The notes under the pieces: generated by a model
What the model saw: only the letters and a program-made list of their open reading frames with translations
Told to the model about the DNA's origin: nothing
Databases searched by the model: none
Position numbers and translations under genes: made by a program
In this document: piece by piece, positions 1-6,978 of the stretch
How the letters are laid out: the number at the start of each line of letters is the position of its first letter
Position numbering within the stretch: position 1 is the first letter of the stretch
From: Oleimicrobium sp037445575
Lineage (GTDB): Bacteria > Zhuqueibacterota > Zhuqueibacteria > JANLFK01 > Oleimicrobiaceae
Direction of reading: 5' to 3'
DNA: 8,552 nt
NCBI GenBank assembly: GCA_037445575.1
Contig: JBBIKH010000157.1
Span: 1 to 8,552, forward strand

Positions 1-1
1 G

Positions 2-445
2 ACGCTCGAGCCCATTTCCAAGCTAAGAGCACAGCGCGCCGCGCTAGGCTCCTCCCTCGGGGCCCAACTTCACCGACTGCTTCTGACTTTGTACATCGGT
101 TTCTTCATATTCGAGCGAACCCTGACCAACCTTGCGCTGCCCAAGGGGTACGGGGGTTACCTGGAGTGGTATCAAGGGGAAACTTCCGTTGCTCCAGCGG
201 TCAAAGAACGGTTCCGCCTCGACTACCGGCGGTACAACCGCTTGCTGGTGCGCTGTTGGACGCTCATCGGGTCCACTGGCCACCTCACCGTGTTCTTGAT
301 CGCCGGGCTGTTCAATCGACTCGATTTGATTTTCTGGGTAATTTGCGTCCCGTTCAACGGCTGGACAGTGCTTCTGGCCGTGCTTCAGCGCATTACGCTT
401 GCCCGGCAACTTCGCGCCGCTACCGTTCCTGTGACACAGCAGTAG
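2..445 (+). CDS. CDP-alcohol phosphatidyltransferase-like protein, C-terminal part (cut by window edge)
   Basis: Partial gene: the frame is open from base 2 to a TAG at 443-445, giving 147 residues with no stop before the left edge. A TTG at 89 lies in this frame but has no ribosome site before it, so it is an internal leucine rather than a start. The visible part holds hydrophobic stretches typical of a polytopic membrane enzyme and a segment reading R-L-L-V-R-C-W-T-L-I-G-S-T-G-H-L, which resembles the last helices of CDP-alcohol phosphatidyltransferases found beside nucleotidyltransferases. The family's catalytic signature (D-G-x2-A-R-x8-G-x3-D-x3-D) would lie upstream of the window and cannot be checked. 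Such enzymes move a phospho-alcohol from a CDP carrier to a second alcohol at the membrane. The gene faces a flippase-like gene and a cytidylyltransferase-like gene, which supports the call. It could instead be another small integral membrane protein. Confidence 0.55.
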   Translation, partial: TLEPISKLRAQRAALGSSLGAQLHRLLLTLYIGFFIFERTLTNLALPKGYGGYLEWYQGETSVAPAVKERFRLDYRRYNRLLVRCWTLIGSTGHLTVFLIAGLFNRLDLIFWVICVPFNGWTVLLAVLQRITLARQLRAATVPVTQQ

Positions 446-1466
446 CGTTCCCTCCAGGAGAGAAAACGCTGGCAGGGTACGCTGCCGCCAGCACGCCTCC
501 CAATGCGGCAGGCAGGTATTGGTAGAAAAGTCGCCAAAGGAGCACAGCGACTCCCAAGAGGTGGGTCGGCACCGCCGAGGAATACACCAGGACGAACAGC
601 GCCTCTCCCAAGCCGGAGCCTCCGGGGGTGGGAATGAAGGAGAGAAGAAAAATAAGGAGGGCACTGAGTGCCACTCCTTGGCCGAGGCTGGTCGGCAGAG
701 AGAGAGCCCTTAGCACCGTCCAGAGGAGGAGCACCTGTGTGGCATAAAGGAGCCCGCTGCACACAAGCGCTCCACCCAGCATCTCCGCATGTGTGCTGAA
801 GAAGCGGCGAAAGCTGTTACGCGCATGGATGACGTGCCTGTTCACTTTGTTCTGGAACTGCCCTCGCCCGCGCACGACCCCTACTCGATGCAAAAGCCCC
901 CCGGCGAAGCCTCCCAGCACTGCCAACACCCGCGGATTAAGTAGTGCCGCCACCGCCAGCGAGGACAGGGCAAAGAAGACTACTCCAGTCACCAGCAACA
1001 TGGTCCTGATGGCCGGCACATCGCTCACAAGGTGGCCCAGGAACAAAAGGGAAAGAAGCGCGCCGCAAAGCACAAAGAGACCACTGGCCAGCAGCCTGGT
1101 GATGACCACCGAGGTGCCCCTGCCGGAGGGGATACGCTGCTGACGCAACAGGTAGACGATGGCAACGTGACCACCGGTGCTGAAAGGTGTCAGCAAGTTG
1201 CCAAAAACGCCAATGGCCGCAAGTCGGCAACCCTCCCAAAGGTTGATGTGACCGTCGGCAGCATGGACAAGGAACATGGTGCGCGCCCCGTCCAACAGCA
1301 CTCCGGTGCCCGTCAATACTACCAGCAGGGTGATGTACGACGGCTGCAAGTGCCGCAATGCGGTCAACGTCCTGGTGCTGCCGGTGAGCACAAAGATCAG
1401 GGCGATTGCGGCTAAGCTCAGTGCCAGCGAGAGCAGCACTCGCCGTGTCAGGCCGGCTGAGCGCAT
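420..1466 (-). CDS. Flippase-like integral membrane protein (UPF0104 / LPG-synthase TM family)
   Basis: 348 residues, close to the usual size of the family. About eight to ten hydrophobic helices are visible, for example residues 10-28, 43-66, 120-146, 155-175, 230-255 and 262-280. Two landmarks match the lysylphosphatidylglycerol-synthase transmembrane/YbhN-like family: N-L-L-T-P-F-S-T-G-G at 90-99 and I-P-T-P-G-G-S-G-L-G-E at 278-288. No soluble aminoacyl-transfer domain is attached, so it is not a full MprF; stand-alone members are usually annotated as flippase-like and are inferred to move lipid-linked products across the inner membrane. The ATG at 1466 lies only 3 bases after the stop of the nucleotidyltransferase gene and has no well-spaced ribosome site of its own, which suggests translation by coupling. 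Its stop lies inside the end of the convergent CDP-alcohol phosphatidyltransferase-like gene, a 26-base overlap. The family assignment is firm; the transported substrate is unknown. Confidence 0.85.
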   Translation of the reverse strand: MRSAGLTRRVLLSLALSLAAIALIFVLTGSTRTLTALRHLQPSYITLLVVLTGTGVLLDGARTMFLVHAADGHINLWEGCRLAAIGVFGNLLTPFSTGGHVAIVYLLRQQRIPSGRGTSVVITRLLASGLFVLCGALLSLLFLGHLVSDVPAIRTMLLVTGVVFFALSSLAVAALLNPRVLAVLGGFAGGLLHRVGVVRGRGQFQNKVNRHVIHARNSFRRFFSTHAEMLGGALVCSGLLYATQVLLLWTVLRALSLPTSLGQGVALSALLIFLLSFIPTPGGSGLGEALFVLVYSSAVPTHLLGVAVLLWRLFYQYLPAALGGVLAAAYPASVFSPGGNATAVSQER

Positions 1467-1469
1467 CCC

Positions 1470-2210
1470 TTACCGTCGCCCGCGCACACTGGCCGCTAGC
1501 TGCTGGGCATAAAGGTAGTCTTCCACCGTGTCTATTTCCACGCAGTCCAGCGGGGAGATATCCAGTCCATACAAAGGTAGACCTCTATCGATGACGGCCT
1601 GAAAGGAGGCCTCATAGAACTCGTTTGCGCCGTGGCCCTCGGCGATCCGTCGCGACAGCTCCGCAAAGAGCTCCGCGCAAAAATCACCGCCGAACTTTTC
1701 GATGCCAATGGACTCCCCGCTTGCCGTAGCAACGGGGATACCTTTGCTGATCGTGCGGACCCACCCCTGCTTGTCGATGACCACCTTCATATCCTCCTCT
1801 GCCCACCCTCCAGCAGTGCGCACCGCTAACGCGTCGCCGTGCTTGAGACCGAGGAGCATGGGGAGAATGCGGCGATCAAAGAGGATGTCTGTGTCCAGAA
1901 GCATGAAGCCATTGTGCACCAAATCTCTGGCGAGCCAAAGGGAGTAGCTGTTGTTGGTCTGGCTGTACATGGAGTTGTGCACCCAAGCCACCTCCAAGCG
2001 CGGATAGCGCTTCTCCACGTGGCGACGAACCATGTCATCCCGGTAGCCGGTGACGATGACCATCTCTTCTATGCCGGCCCACCGCAGATTCTCTATGGCA
2101 AGGTCGAGGACGGTGGAACTGTCGGCGATTTCCAAAAGGCATTTCGGTGTAGAATCGGTGAGGGGACGCATTCGCCGTCCCTCGCCGGCAGCGAGAAGCA
2201 CTGCACGCAT
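1470..2210 (-). CDS. LicC-like nucleotidyltransferase (probable phospho-alcohol cytidylyltransferase)
   Basis: 246 residues from an ATG at 2210. This start is chosen because AAGGAG sits nine bases before it; a TTG seven codons upstream (2231) is open but has a poorly spaced ribosome site, and the family signature begins right at the ATG. The NTP-transferase signature L-A-A-G-E-G-R-R-M-R-P-L-T-D-S-T-P-K lies at 6-23, the metal-binding L-D-T-D at 105-108, and a second acidic motif V-E-I-D-T-V-E-D-Y at 224-232. The N-N-S-Y-S-L-W-L segment at 86-93 and the late E-I-D-x-V-x-D-Y motif resemble phosphocholine cytidylyltransferase LicC and its relatives, including the 2-aminoethylphosphonate and inositol-phosphate enzymes, more than the glucose-1-phosphate thymidylyltransferases. 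The likely role is making a CDP-activated polar headgroup in the cytoplasm. It is co-directional with the flippase-like gene and lies near a CDP-alcohol phosphatidyltransferase-like gene. The exact nucleotide and alcohol are not determinable here. Confidence 0.83.
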   Translation of the reverse strand: MRAVLLAAGEGRRMRPLTDSTPKCLLEIADSSTVLDLAIENLRWAGIEEMVIVTGYRDDMVRRHVEKRYPRLEVAWVHNSMYSQTNNSYSLWLARDLVHNGFMLLDTDILFDRRILPMLLGLKHGDALAVRTAGGWAEEDMKVVIDKQGWVRTISKGIPVATASGESIGIEKFGGDFCAELFAELSRRIAEGHGANEFYEASFQAVIDRGLPLYGLDISPLDCVEIDTVEDYLYAQQLAASVRGRR

Positions 2211-2305
2211 CTGGGAATTCTCCTTGCTCAATAGGCAACTTTGCTCCTACCTCTCGGGAGCACGGACACTGATGCTGAAACGAAGCCCGACCGGCCCTGG
2301 TTCCC
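2211..2305. other. 95-base gap between the GH127-like gene and the nucleotidyltransferase gene
   Basis: This is the largest gap between the minus-strand genes. It contains the ribosome site of the nucleotidyltransferase gene and part of a short hairpin at its right end. I see no convincing -35/-10 pair and no run of T after the hairpin, so it could be either an operon break or a read-through spacer. Confidence 0.4.
2220..2225 (-). promoter_or_regulatory. Ribosome binding site deciding the nucleotidyltransferase start
   Basis: AAGGAG on the minus strand, nine bases before the ATG at 2210. It is the best ribosome site in the area and favours this ATG over the in-frame TTG at 2231, which would place the ribosome site inside the coding sequence. 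Confidence 0.7.
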
Positions 2306-2318
2306 TCATAGGGACCAG
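2297..2318 (-). other. Short hairpin spanning the stop of the GH127-like gene
   Basis: The inverted repeat C-T-G-G-T(T)C-C-C-T / A-G-G-G-A-C-C-A-G gives nine pairs with one bulged base and a three-base loop. It covers the TGA at 2306-2308. There is no T-tract after it on the minus strand, so it is not a standard intrinsic terminator; it may slow or partly end transcription, protect the upstream mRNA end, or be chance. Confidence 0.35.
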
Positions 2319-4075
2319 TGATCCACGGGCGACTCGTCGCAATGGAGCAGCGCGGGCCTGGCCCAGGTCATCGGCAACAAGTGGCTGCGCTGATACAGCG
2401 CGCAGGGTCCTTGCCGACCATAGAAAATCGGCACCTCCCGCTGCTCCAGTTCGGAGTATCCAGTGGTCCACTCCCTGCCCAACGGCTCCATCGACACTAC
2501 AGTAGCCCCTTTCCAGCGCACTCGATAGTGGTACGTCCGAAAGCCCGGGTTGCCGATCGCGACCTCCTCCTCGACCAACGGGAGCGGATACTCCAAAGTC
2601 ACCTGGTCCCCTGCGCTCAGCCCCTCAAGTTTGAGGTAGCCACCGGTGTTCGTCCCTTCGACGGGTGTGTCGTTGACGGAGATGACCATCTGCGCCGGCT
2701 GAACGCCCTCGGGAAGGCGTACCGTCAGTCTGCATGGCTTTTTCAGTTTGACGGTGAGGAAGCCGTTATGGGGCTGGTGGCAACGGATTTCGGCCTCGGG
2801 CAGCAGCTTGTCAAAATGCAGGTTGACGGTCAAGCAGTCATCTGCGAAGCTGGCCGCATGCTTCCAGGCGATGTACAAGGCGTGGACCCCTGAGCCCGCG
2901 CAGCAGTTCTGGAGGGCGCGGGGTTTGCCGCGGAGCTCCGGGCCACCCCAGGGCAACGTCTCATGGCATGCCAGGATGTGAGTGGGAGAGCTCCAGCCTG
3001 CAAAGGCGCCCACCACCCGTTCGCCGATAGCATGCCAGGAAAACTGCGCCGTGTCGGCACGGGTGGGATCGCCGTGCAGCCAGGAAACTTCGGTGATCTG
3101 GCTTTCCACAAGATGGTTGCGTACCGTGCGCTCGACCTCTGCCCAGTACTGTGGGAAGCCATGGCGAGCCAGAGTGACACCAAGGCCCACAGAGTCCATG
3201 AGAGCACAGGTTTCGCATGCAATAATGTCGCCGCGGCGGTCAACCACCTCTGGCAAGAAGCCAAAGCGTGTACCTTTGGTGCAAGCCGCGCGGAAGAGCT
3301 CCTCGATCTGCCCGAAAAGCTCTTCGTCCCCTGCATACAAGGCGTAATCTGCCGCACCGAGCAGGGTGCGCAGGTGGCCGTGCATATGCGCACCGGCAGG
3401 CCACTGTGCCCCGTTGCCAAAGATGGGATGGGTTCCGAAAAGGTGCGTAACAAGCTGCTGAGCCAGCGCGAACGCCGGCTCATAACCCAAAAGCCGCCCA
3501 CAGGTGGTGACGCTTTTGATCAAAAAACCGGTGATCCAGCCGTGGCCCAACAACTCACCGGATGCGGCTTCGGTGGCCATTCTGTCGACCATCGCCACCA
3601 TCGTGGTGCGCAGGCGCTCGTCCTGGTCTTCGGCATAGGCCGTCGCCAGAGCATAAAGCAGGAGAGCGCGGTCGCCAAGGCAAAGAAGATAGTCATCCGG
3701 CTGCGAGTAAGGGGTCCGGGGGCGGGTGTAGATGCCGGTGCGAGCGTCTACATACGAGAGCAGGCGGGCGCGCCACCTATCCTCGTGGGCGCAGCGTCTT
3801 CCGGTCATCAGCCGCGCCATGATGGCGGCTTGCAACTGGCGCGCCGTCACATCACCAAAGTCCGGCCAGTCATGGGCCGCCTCGGCCGGCTCCGTACAAA
3901 AGACGTTGAAATAGGGCAACCCCTCGGCGTCGACCAGTCGCTCCAGGTAGTTGTAGCTCCTGCGCACGATTGCCTCAAGGCTAAAGCTCAGCGGCCGCTC
4001 TCCCGGGCCAGGGCACGCTTTGTCCATTGGCGGCGAACCATCCGCACCCTGCGCAGAGGGACGACCTGGGAGCAT
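2306..4075 (-). CDS. GH127-like (DUF1680) glycosidase with E-x-C / C-C zinc motif
   Basis: 589 residues from an ATG at 4075, chosen because GGAAG lies five bases upstream; a GTG two codons earlier (4081) overlaps the preceding stop and is also possible. The N-terminal two thirds is helical, as expected for an (alpha/alpha)6 barrel, with G-H-L-R-T-L-L-G-A-A-D-Y-A-L-Y-A-G-D near 233-250. Residues E288-T-C290 and the pair C391-C392 (in Q-N-C-C-A-G-S-G) match the zinc site of GH127 beta-L-arabinofuranosidases, in which one cysteine of the pair is the nucleophile. E276 stands where the acid/base glutamate is expected, though the spacing to E288 (12) is shorter than I recall for the characterised enzyme (about 16). 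The C-terminal 170 residues are beta-rich. No signal peptide is seen, so it probably acts in the cytoplasm on imported oligosaccharides. It starts two bases after the nitroreductase stop. Family fairly sure; sugar specificity unknown. Confidence 0.72.
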   Translation of the reverse strand: MLPGRPSAQGADGSPPMDKACPGPGERPLSFSLEAIVRRSYNYLERLVDAEGLPYFNVFCTEPAEAAHDWPDFGDVTARQLQAAIMARLMTGRRCAHEDRWRARLLSYVDARTGIYTRPRTPYSQPDDYLLCLGDRALLLYALATAYAEDQDERLRTTMVAMVDRMATEAASGELLGHGWITGFLIKSVTTCGRLLGYEPAFALAQQLVTHLFGTHPIFGNGAQWPAGAHMHGHLRTLLGAADYALYAGDEELFGQIEELFRAACTKGTRFGFLPEVVDRRGDIIACETCALMDSVGLGVTLARHGFPQYWAEVERTVRNHLVESQITEVSWLHGDPTRADTAQFSWHAIGERVVGAFAGWSSPTHILACHETLPWGGPELRGKPRALQNCCAGSGVHALYIAWKHAASFADDCLTVNLHFDKLLPEAEIRCHQPHNGFLTVKLKKPCRLTVRLPEGVQPAQMVISVNDTPVEGTNTGGYLKLEGLSAGDQVTLEYPLPLVEEEVAIGNPGFRTYHYRVRWKGATVVSMEPLGREWTTGYSELEQREVPIFYGRQGPCALYQRSHLLPMTWARPALLHCDESPVDHWSL

Positions 4076-4077
4076 GG

Positions 4078-4824
4078 TCACTTCCGGCCCACCGGCATAA
4101 TGTAGAGGGGCTCTTCTTCGCCCTTCACGCCCAACACCGCCTTGACCGCCTCGTCATTGAAGGCCCCCACCGCGCAGGTGCCCAGGCCCAGAGCCTCCGC
4201 CTCCAGGTAGACGTTTTCCGCCGAGTGGCCCAGGTCCATGCACACGTATCGGTCGCGCCCCCGTTGGCCGTACTTGCCGGTGGTACGAGAAAAAACGGCC
4301 GTGTAGACCAAAGCGACTGGCGCTTTGGCAATGAACGACTGGCCCCATGCTGCCTGCGCCAAGTCCTGGCGTCGATCACCGGAGGACACCCTCTCCAGCA
4401 CGTGCCCGGCGGACTGGTAGCGGTAGATGCCAGGGGCGACGCCGGTCACGTCACCGACGATCGCGTAGATCTCCAGCGGGTACAATGCGCCGGCCGAAGG
4501 AGCGGTGCGCAACCCTCCCCGGAGGAATTCCGGCCGCGGCATCTCCTTGGTAACCCCATAGGCTGCCCAGAGCAGCTGACTGAGCTCGCTCATCCCAAGG
4601 GGCTCTGCTCGGTAGCTGCGCACCGAGCGACGCTGCCGAAGAGCCTGCTCCACCGAACAGTCGCTGGTCAGCCGCGGTGCCGGCAGCGAGATAACCCCCT
4701 CTTTGCCAGTCATACCAGTCTCCTCCTGCTTCTGCTTCGAGGTCCCGTCATTGCCACTAAAGCAAATAGCAAGCGACGTCCACGCGCAGGCGCACACAAC
4801 CGCACACAGCACAAGCGGCCTCAT
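4078..4824 (-). CDS. SagB-type nitroreductase-family flavoprotein with N-terminal signal segment
   Basis: 248 residues. The ATG at 4824 has a strong GGAGG ribosome site nine bases upstream. Residues 1-19 form a hydrophobic export signal with a possible S-L-A cleavage end; a cysteine follows at 21 but the residue before it is isoleucine, so a lipoprotein box is not convincing. After a polar linker, the nitroreductase domain starts near 55: R-R-S-V-R-S-Y at 65-71 is the usual FMN-phosphate-binding arginine/serine motif, T-A-P-S-A-G-A-L-Y-P-L-E at 107-118 is characteristic of the SagB-type dehydrogenase subfamily, and G-H-S-A-E-N-V-Y-L-E-A-E-A-L-G-L-G at 199-215 is the conserved late helix. These are FMN enzymes; true SagB proteins oxidise azolines in peptides, but many stand-alone members have unknown substrates. 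There is no YcaO gene or precursor peptide nearby, so an azole-peptide role is not supported. It is coupled to the downstream glycosidase gene. Confidence 0.85.
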   Translation of the reverse strand: MRPLVLCAVVCACAWTSLAICFSGNDGTSKQKQEETGMTGKEGVISLPAPRLTSDCSVEQALRQRRSVRSYRAEPLGMSELSQLLWAAYGVTKEMPRPEFLRGGLRTAPSAGALYPLEIYAIVGDVTGVAPGIYRYQSAGHVLERVSSGDRRQDLAQAAWGQSFIAKAPVALVYTAVFSRTTGKYGQRGRDRYVCMDLGHSAENVYLEAEALGLGTCAVGAFNDEAVKAVLGVKGEEEPLYIMPVGRK

Positions 4825-4833
4825 GAATGCTCA

Positions 4834-4838
4834 CCTCC
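4834..4838 (-). promoter_or_regulatory. Ribosome binding site of the SagB-type nitroreductase gene
   Basis: GGAGG, inside the longer run AGGGAGGTGA, nine bases before the ATG at 4824. It fixes the start so that the N-terminal signal segment is part of the protein. Confidence 0.7.
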
Positions 4839-4896
4839 CTTCGAAGCGACGGCGCACTGGCCCGAGAGTCTTAGCAGCACACCCCATGCCTTTACC

Positions 4897-6948
4897 TCAC
4901 TTCTTGCACCACTGGTCCAGCCATCCGATGACCGTCTCATGCCACAAGATGGAGTTGTGAGGCTTCAACACCCAATGATTCTCGTCGGGGAAGTAGAGCA
5001 ATTTGCTGGGGATCCCTCGCCTCTGCAGAGCGTTGAAGGTGCCAAGGCCTTGCGTCTCCGTCACCCGGAAGTCCAAGGCCCCGTGGATGACCAACATGGG
5101 GGTCTTCCAGTTCTTGACAAAGTTCACCGGATTGTGCTGCTCATACCCTTTTGGATTATCCCAGGGCGTGCCCACGTGATCCCATTCCGGGAACCACAGC
5201 TCCTCCGTGTCGAAGTAGGCCATGCGCTCGTCCAAGTTGCCATCGTGGCAGACCAGGCAGCGGAAGCGGTCAGGCCAGTTGCCGGCAATCCAGTTTATCA
5301 TGTAGCCGCCAAAGGAAGCGCCGAGGGCTGCTACCCGCTCGCCGTCCATCCACGGGTAGCGCTTGAGGGCAGCAGCCAACCCTTTCTGCAGGTCCACCAG
5401 CGGCTTTCCACCCCAATCGCCACGGATGGCATCGCAGAACACTTGCCCGTAGCCGGTTGAGCCATGAAAGTCCACCATGACCGCCGCATAACCGGCGCCC
5501 GCATAGGCCTGCGGGTTCCAGCGATAGTGGAAATGATTGCCAAAGGAGCCCTGCGGTCCGCCGTGAATCAGAAAAGCCACCGGGTAGCGCTTCGCCGGGT
5601 CAAAATCCACTGGTTTGACCACATAGCAGTAGACCTTCTCGTCATTCCAGCCCTTGAAGGTGAACTGCTCATAGTCGCCCATGCGAGCTGCTGCCACCTT
5701 CTCCGCATTGAGCGCCGTGATGGGACGGGGGTCACTGCCATCTGCCCTGACCACGTGGAGTTCCACCGGCGACTGCAGATTATCCAAGCCGTAGACGATC
5801 TGATCGCCTGCCGCGCACGGCGAGCTCACCGTCCCTTGCTCCACGATTGTGCGCACCTTGCCGGAAGTGGCATCCACGGCGAACAGGGAGGTCTGGCCCA
5901 AGTTGGCCGCAGTGACGTAGAGCTGCTTTCCGTCCGTTGACCAACAGAGCGAGGACGGAGAGCGGTCCCAATTCTCGGTGAGCACACGTGACTGCCCCTC
6001 TGGCCACGCGCGCAGCACAATGCGGAAACGGTCCGCCTCATACCCAGGCCGCGACATGGCCAAATAGGCAAGCGTCTTCCCATCAGGCGAAAAGACCGGC
6101 GTCGTGTCCCAGGCGCGATTGTCGGCGGTGAGGCAGCGCGGCGGCTCCGATCCGTCAAGGGGTGCGTAGAACAGGTCAAAGTTCGTGGACCACGCCTCTT
6201 CGCGCCCGGCATTCTTGGCGGTGAAGACGACCCCCGTGTTGTCCGGTGCGAAGGCGATCTCCTCCGGCCCACCAAAGGGCTTCGACGGCGTGTCCGCATC
6301 CATTCCCGGCATCACGTCCCGCACCTGGCCGTCTTTGATGGACATGACAAAAAGGTGCGAACGGCGACCGTCCTTCCAGGTGTCCCAATGGCGCACGAAC
6401 AGCCGCTCGTAGATGCGGCCAGTGGCCTTACGGGCTGCCAGCGAGTCCAGCCTGCTCTTGGTACGCTCAGGGCTCGGGCAATCCGGGAAGACTTCCATGG
6501 TGAACGCGATGTATTTGCCATACGGCGACACAACCAAGTTGGCAACGTCCAGGGGCAGGTGCGTCTTCTGGATTGCCTCACCTCCCCCCACGGGGATAAG
6601 CCACACCTGCGCCGAGCCGGAGCGAGTGGAGATGAACCAAATGTATTTGCCGCAGGAGGACCAACGCGGGTTGTAGTCAGAAGCGGGATGCGTGGTCAAG
6701 CGGCGCAAGCCGCTGCCGTCGACTCCCACCATCCAGATGTCGGTTCTGCCGCGATTGGCTTCCAGATCGGTGGTGCGCACCGTGAAGACGACCCATTTGC
6801 CATCGGGCGAGACTTGCGGCTCAGAAATGCGATCCATCGCCAGCATGTCGTGCACCGAGAAGGGATGGGTCTGCTGCTGCGCTCCAGCGATACCACATAG
6901 CAGCAACGCCACGCCCACAGTCACTACGCCTACACTGCCTCTGTGCAT
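4897..6948 (-). CDS. Secreted S9-family (prolyl oligopeptidase) serine peptidase
   Basis: 683 residues. The ATG at 6948 has GGAGG seven bases upstream. A signal peptide is clear: hydrophobic core about 8-20 and a likely cut after A-G-A at 21-23, so the enzyme acts in the periplasm or outside the cell. Residues 30-420 form a beta-propeller with at least six TolB/PD40-like repeats, seen as S-P-D-G-K-type turns at 47, 97, 141, 234, 287 and 337. The alpha/beta-hydrolase domain follows: the H-G-G-P oxyanion motif at 462-465, the nucleophile S545 in G-A-S-F-G-G, D626 in H-G-A-L-D and H658 in D-E-N-H-W. All three catalytic residues are present, so it should be active. The family includes dipeptidyl-peptidase IV, acylaminoacyl-peptidases and oligopeptidases; the propeller limits substrates to short peptides. 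Which subtype it is cannot be decided by eye. The gene starts 30 bases after the aminotransferase stop. Confidence 0.93.
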   Translation of the reverse strand: MHRGSVGVVTVGVALLLCGIAGAQQQTHPFSVHDMLAMDRISEPQVSPDGKWVVFTVRTTDLEANRGRTDIWMVGVDGSGLRRLTTHPASDYNPRWSSCGKYIWFISTRSGSAQVWLIPVGGGEAIQKTHLPLDVANLVVSPYGKYIAFTMEVFPDCPSPERTKSRLDSLAARKATGRIYERLFVRHWDTWKDGRRSHLFVMSIKDGQVRDVMPGMDADTPSKPFGGPEEIAFAPDNTGVVFTAKNAGREEAWSTNFDLFYAPLDGSEPPRCLTADNRAWDTTPVFSPDGKTLAYLAMSRPGYEADRFRIVLRAWPEGQSRVLTENWDRSPSSLCWSTDGKQLYVTAANLGQTSLFAVDATSGKVRTIVEQGTVSSPCAAGDQIVYGLDNLQSPVELHVVRADGSDPRPITALNAEKVAAARMGDYEQFTFKGWNDEKVYCYVVKPVDFDPAKRYPVAFLIHGGPQGSFGNHFHYRWNPQAYAGAGYAAVMVDFHGSTGYGQVFCDAIRGDWGGKPLVDLQKGLAAALKRYPWMDGERVAALGASFGGYMINWIAGNWPDRFRCLVCHDGNLDERMAYFDTEELWFPEWDHVGTPWDNPKGYEQHNPVNFVKNWKTPMLVIHGALDFRVTETQGLGTFNALQRRGIPSKLLYFPDENHWVLKPHNSILWHETVIGWLDQWCKK

Positions 6949-6955
6949 GGGATAA

Positions 6956-6960
6956 CCTCC
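6956..6960 (-). promoter_or_regulatory. Ribosome binding site of the S9 peptidase gene
   Basis: GGAGG seven bases before the ATG at 6948, inside the 30-base gap after the aminotransferase gene. It confirms the start that includes the signal peptide. Confidence 0.7.
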
Positions 6961-6978
6961 TTTCTCTGCTCTTGACGC

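Noticed and set aside
89..91. TTG at 89 as the start of a short complete gene
   Set aside because: The frame is open upstream to the window edge, reads as membrane-protein sequence, and no ribosome site precedes the TTG.
468..492. Inverted repeat GCTGGC / GCCAGC after the stop of the rightward gene, as a terminator
   Set aside because: It is only six pairs around a 13-base loop, has no T-tract, and lies inside the coding sequence of the flippase-like gene, so protein coding explains it.
2963..4105. A 380-codon open frame on the plus strand
   Set aside because: It is antisense to the GH127-like gene, which carries the conserved zinc motif and a ribosome site. No domain or ribosome site supports the antisense frame.
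4078..4824. Azole-modified peptide (TOMM) cluster suggested by the SagB-type gene
   Set aside because: No YcaO cyclodehydratase, E1-like partner, short precursor peptide or dedicated transporter is visible in the window.
4762..4824. Lipoprotein signal in the nitroreductase N-terminus (cysteine at residue 21)
   Set aside because: The residue before the cysteine is isoleucine, where lipoprotein boxes need G, A or S. A normal signal peptide cut or a membrane anchor is more likely.
4027..5460. A 477-codon open frame on the plus strand
   Set aside because: It lies antisense to the glycosidase start, the whole nitroreductase gene and the end of the S9 peptidase gene, all of which have clear family motifs. 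Its protein is rich in H, R, P and A with no recognisable domain, as expected of a shadow frame in GC-rich DNA.
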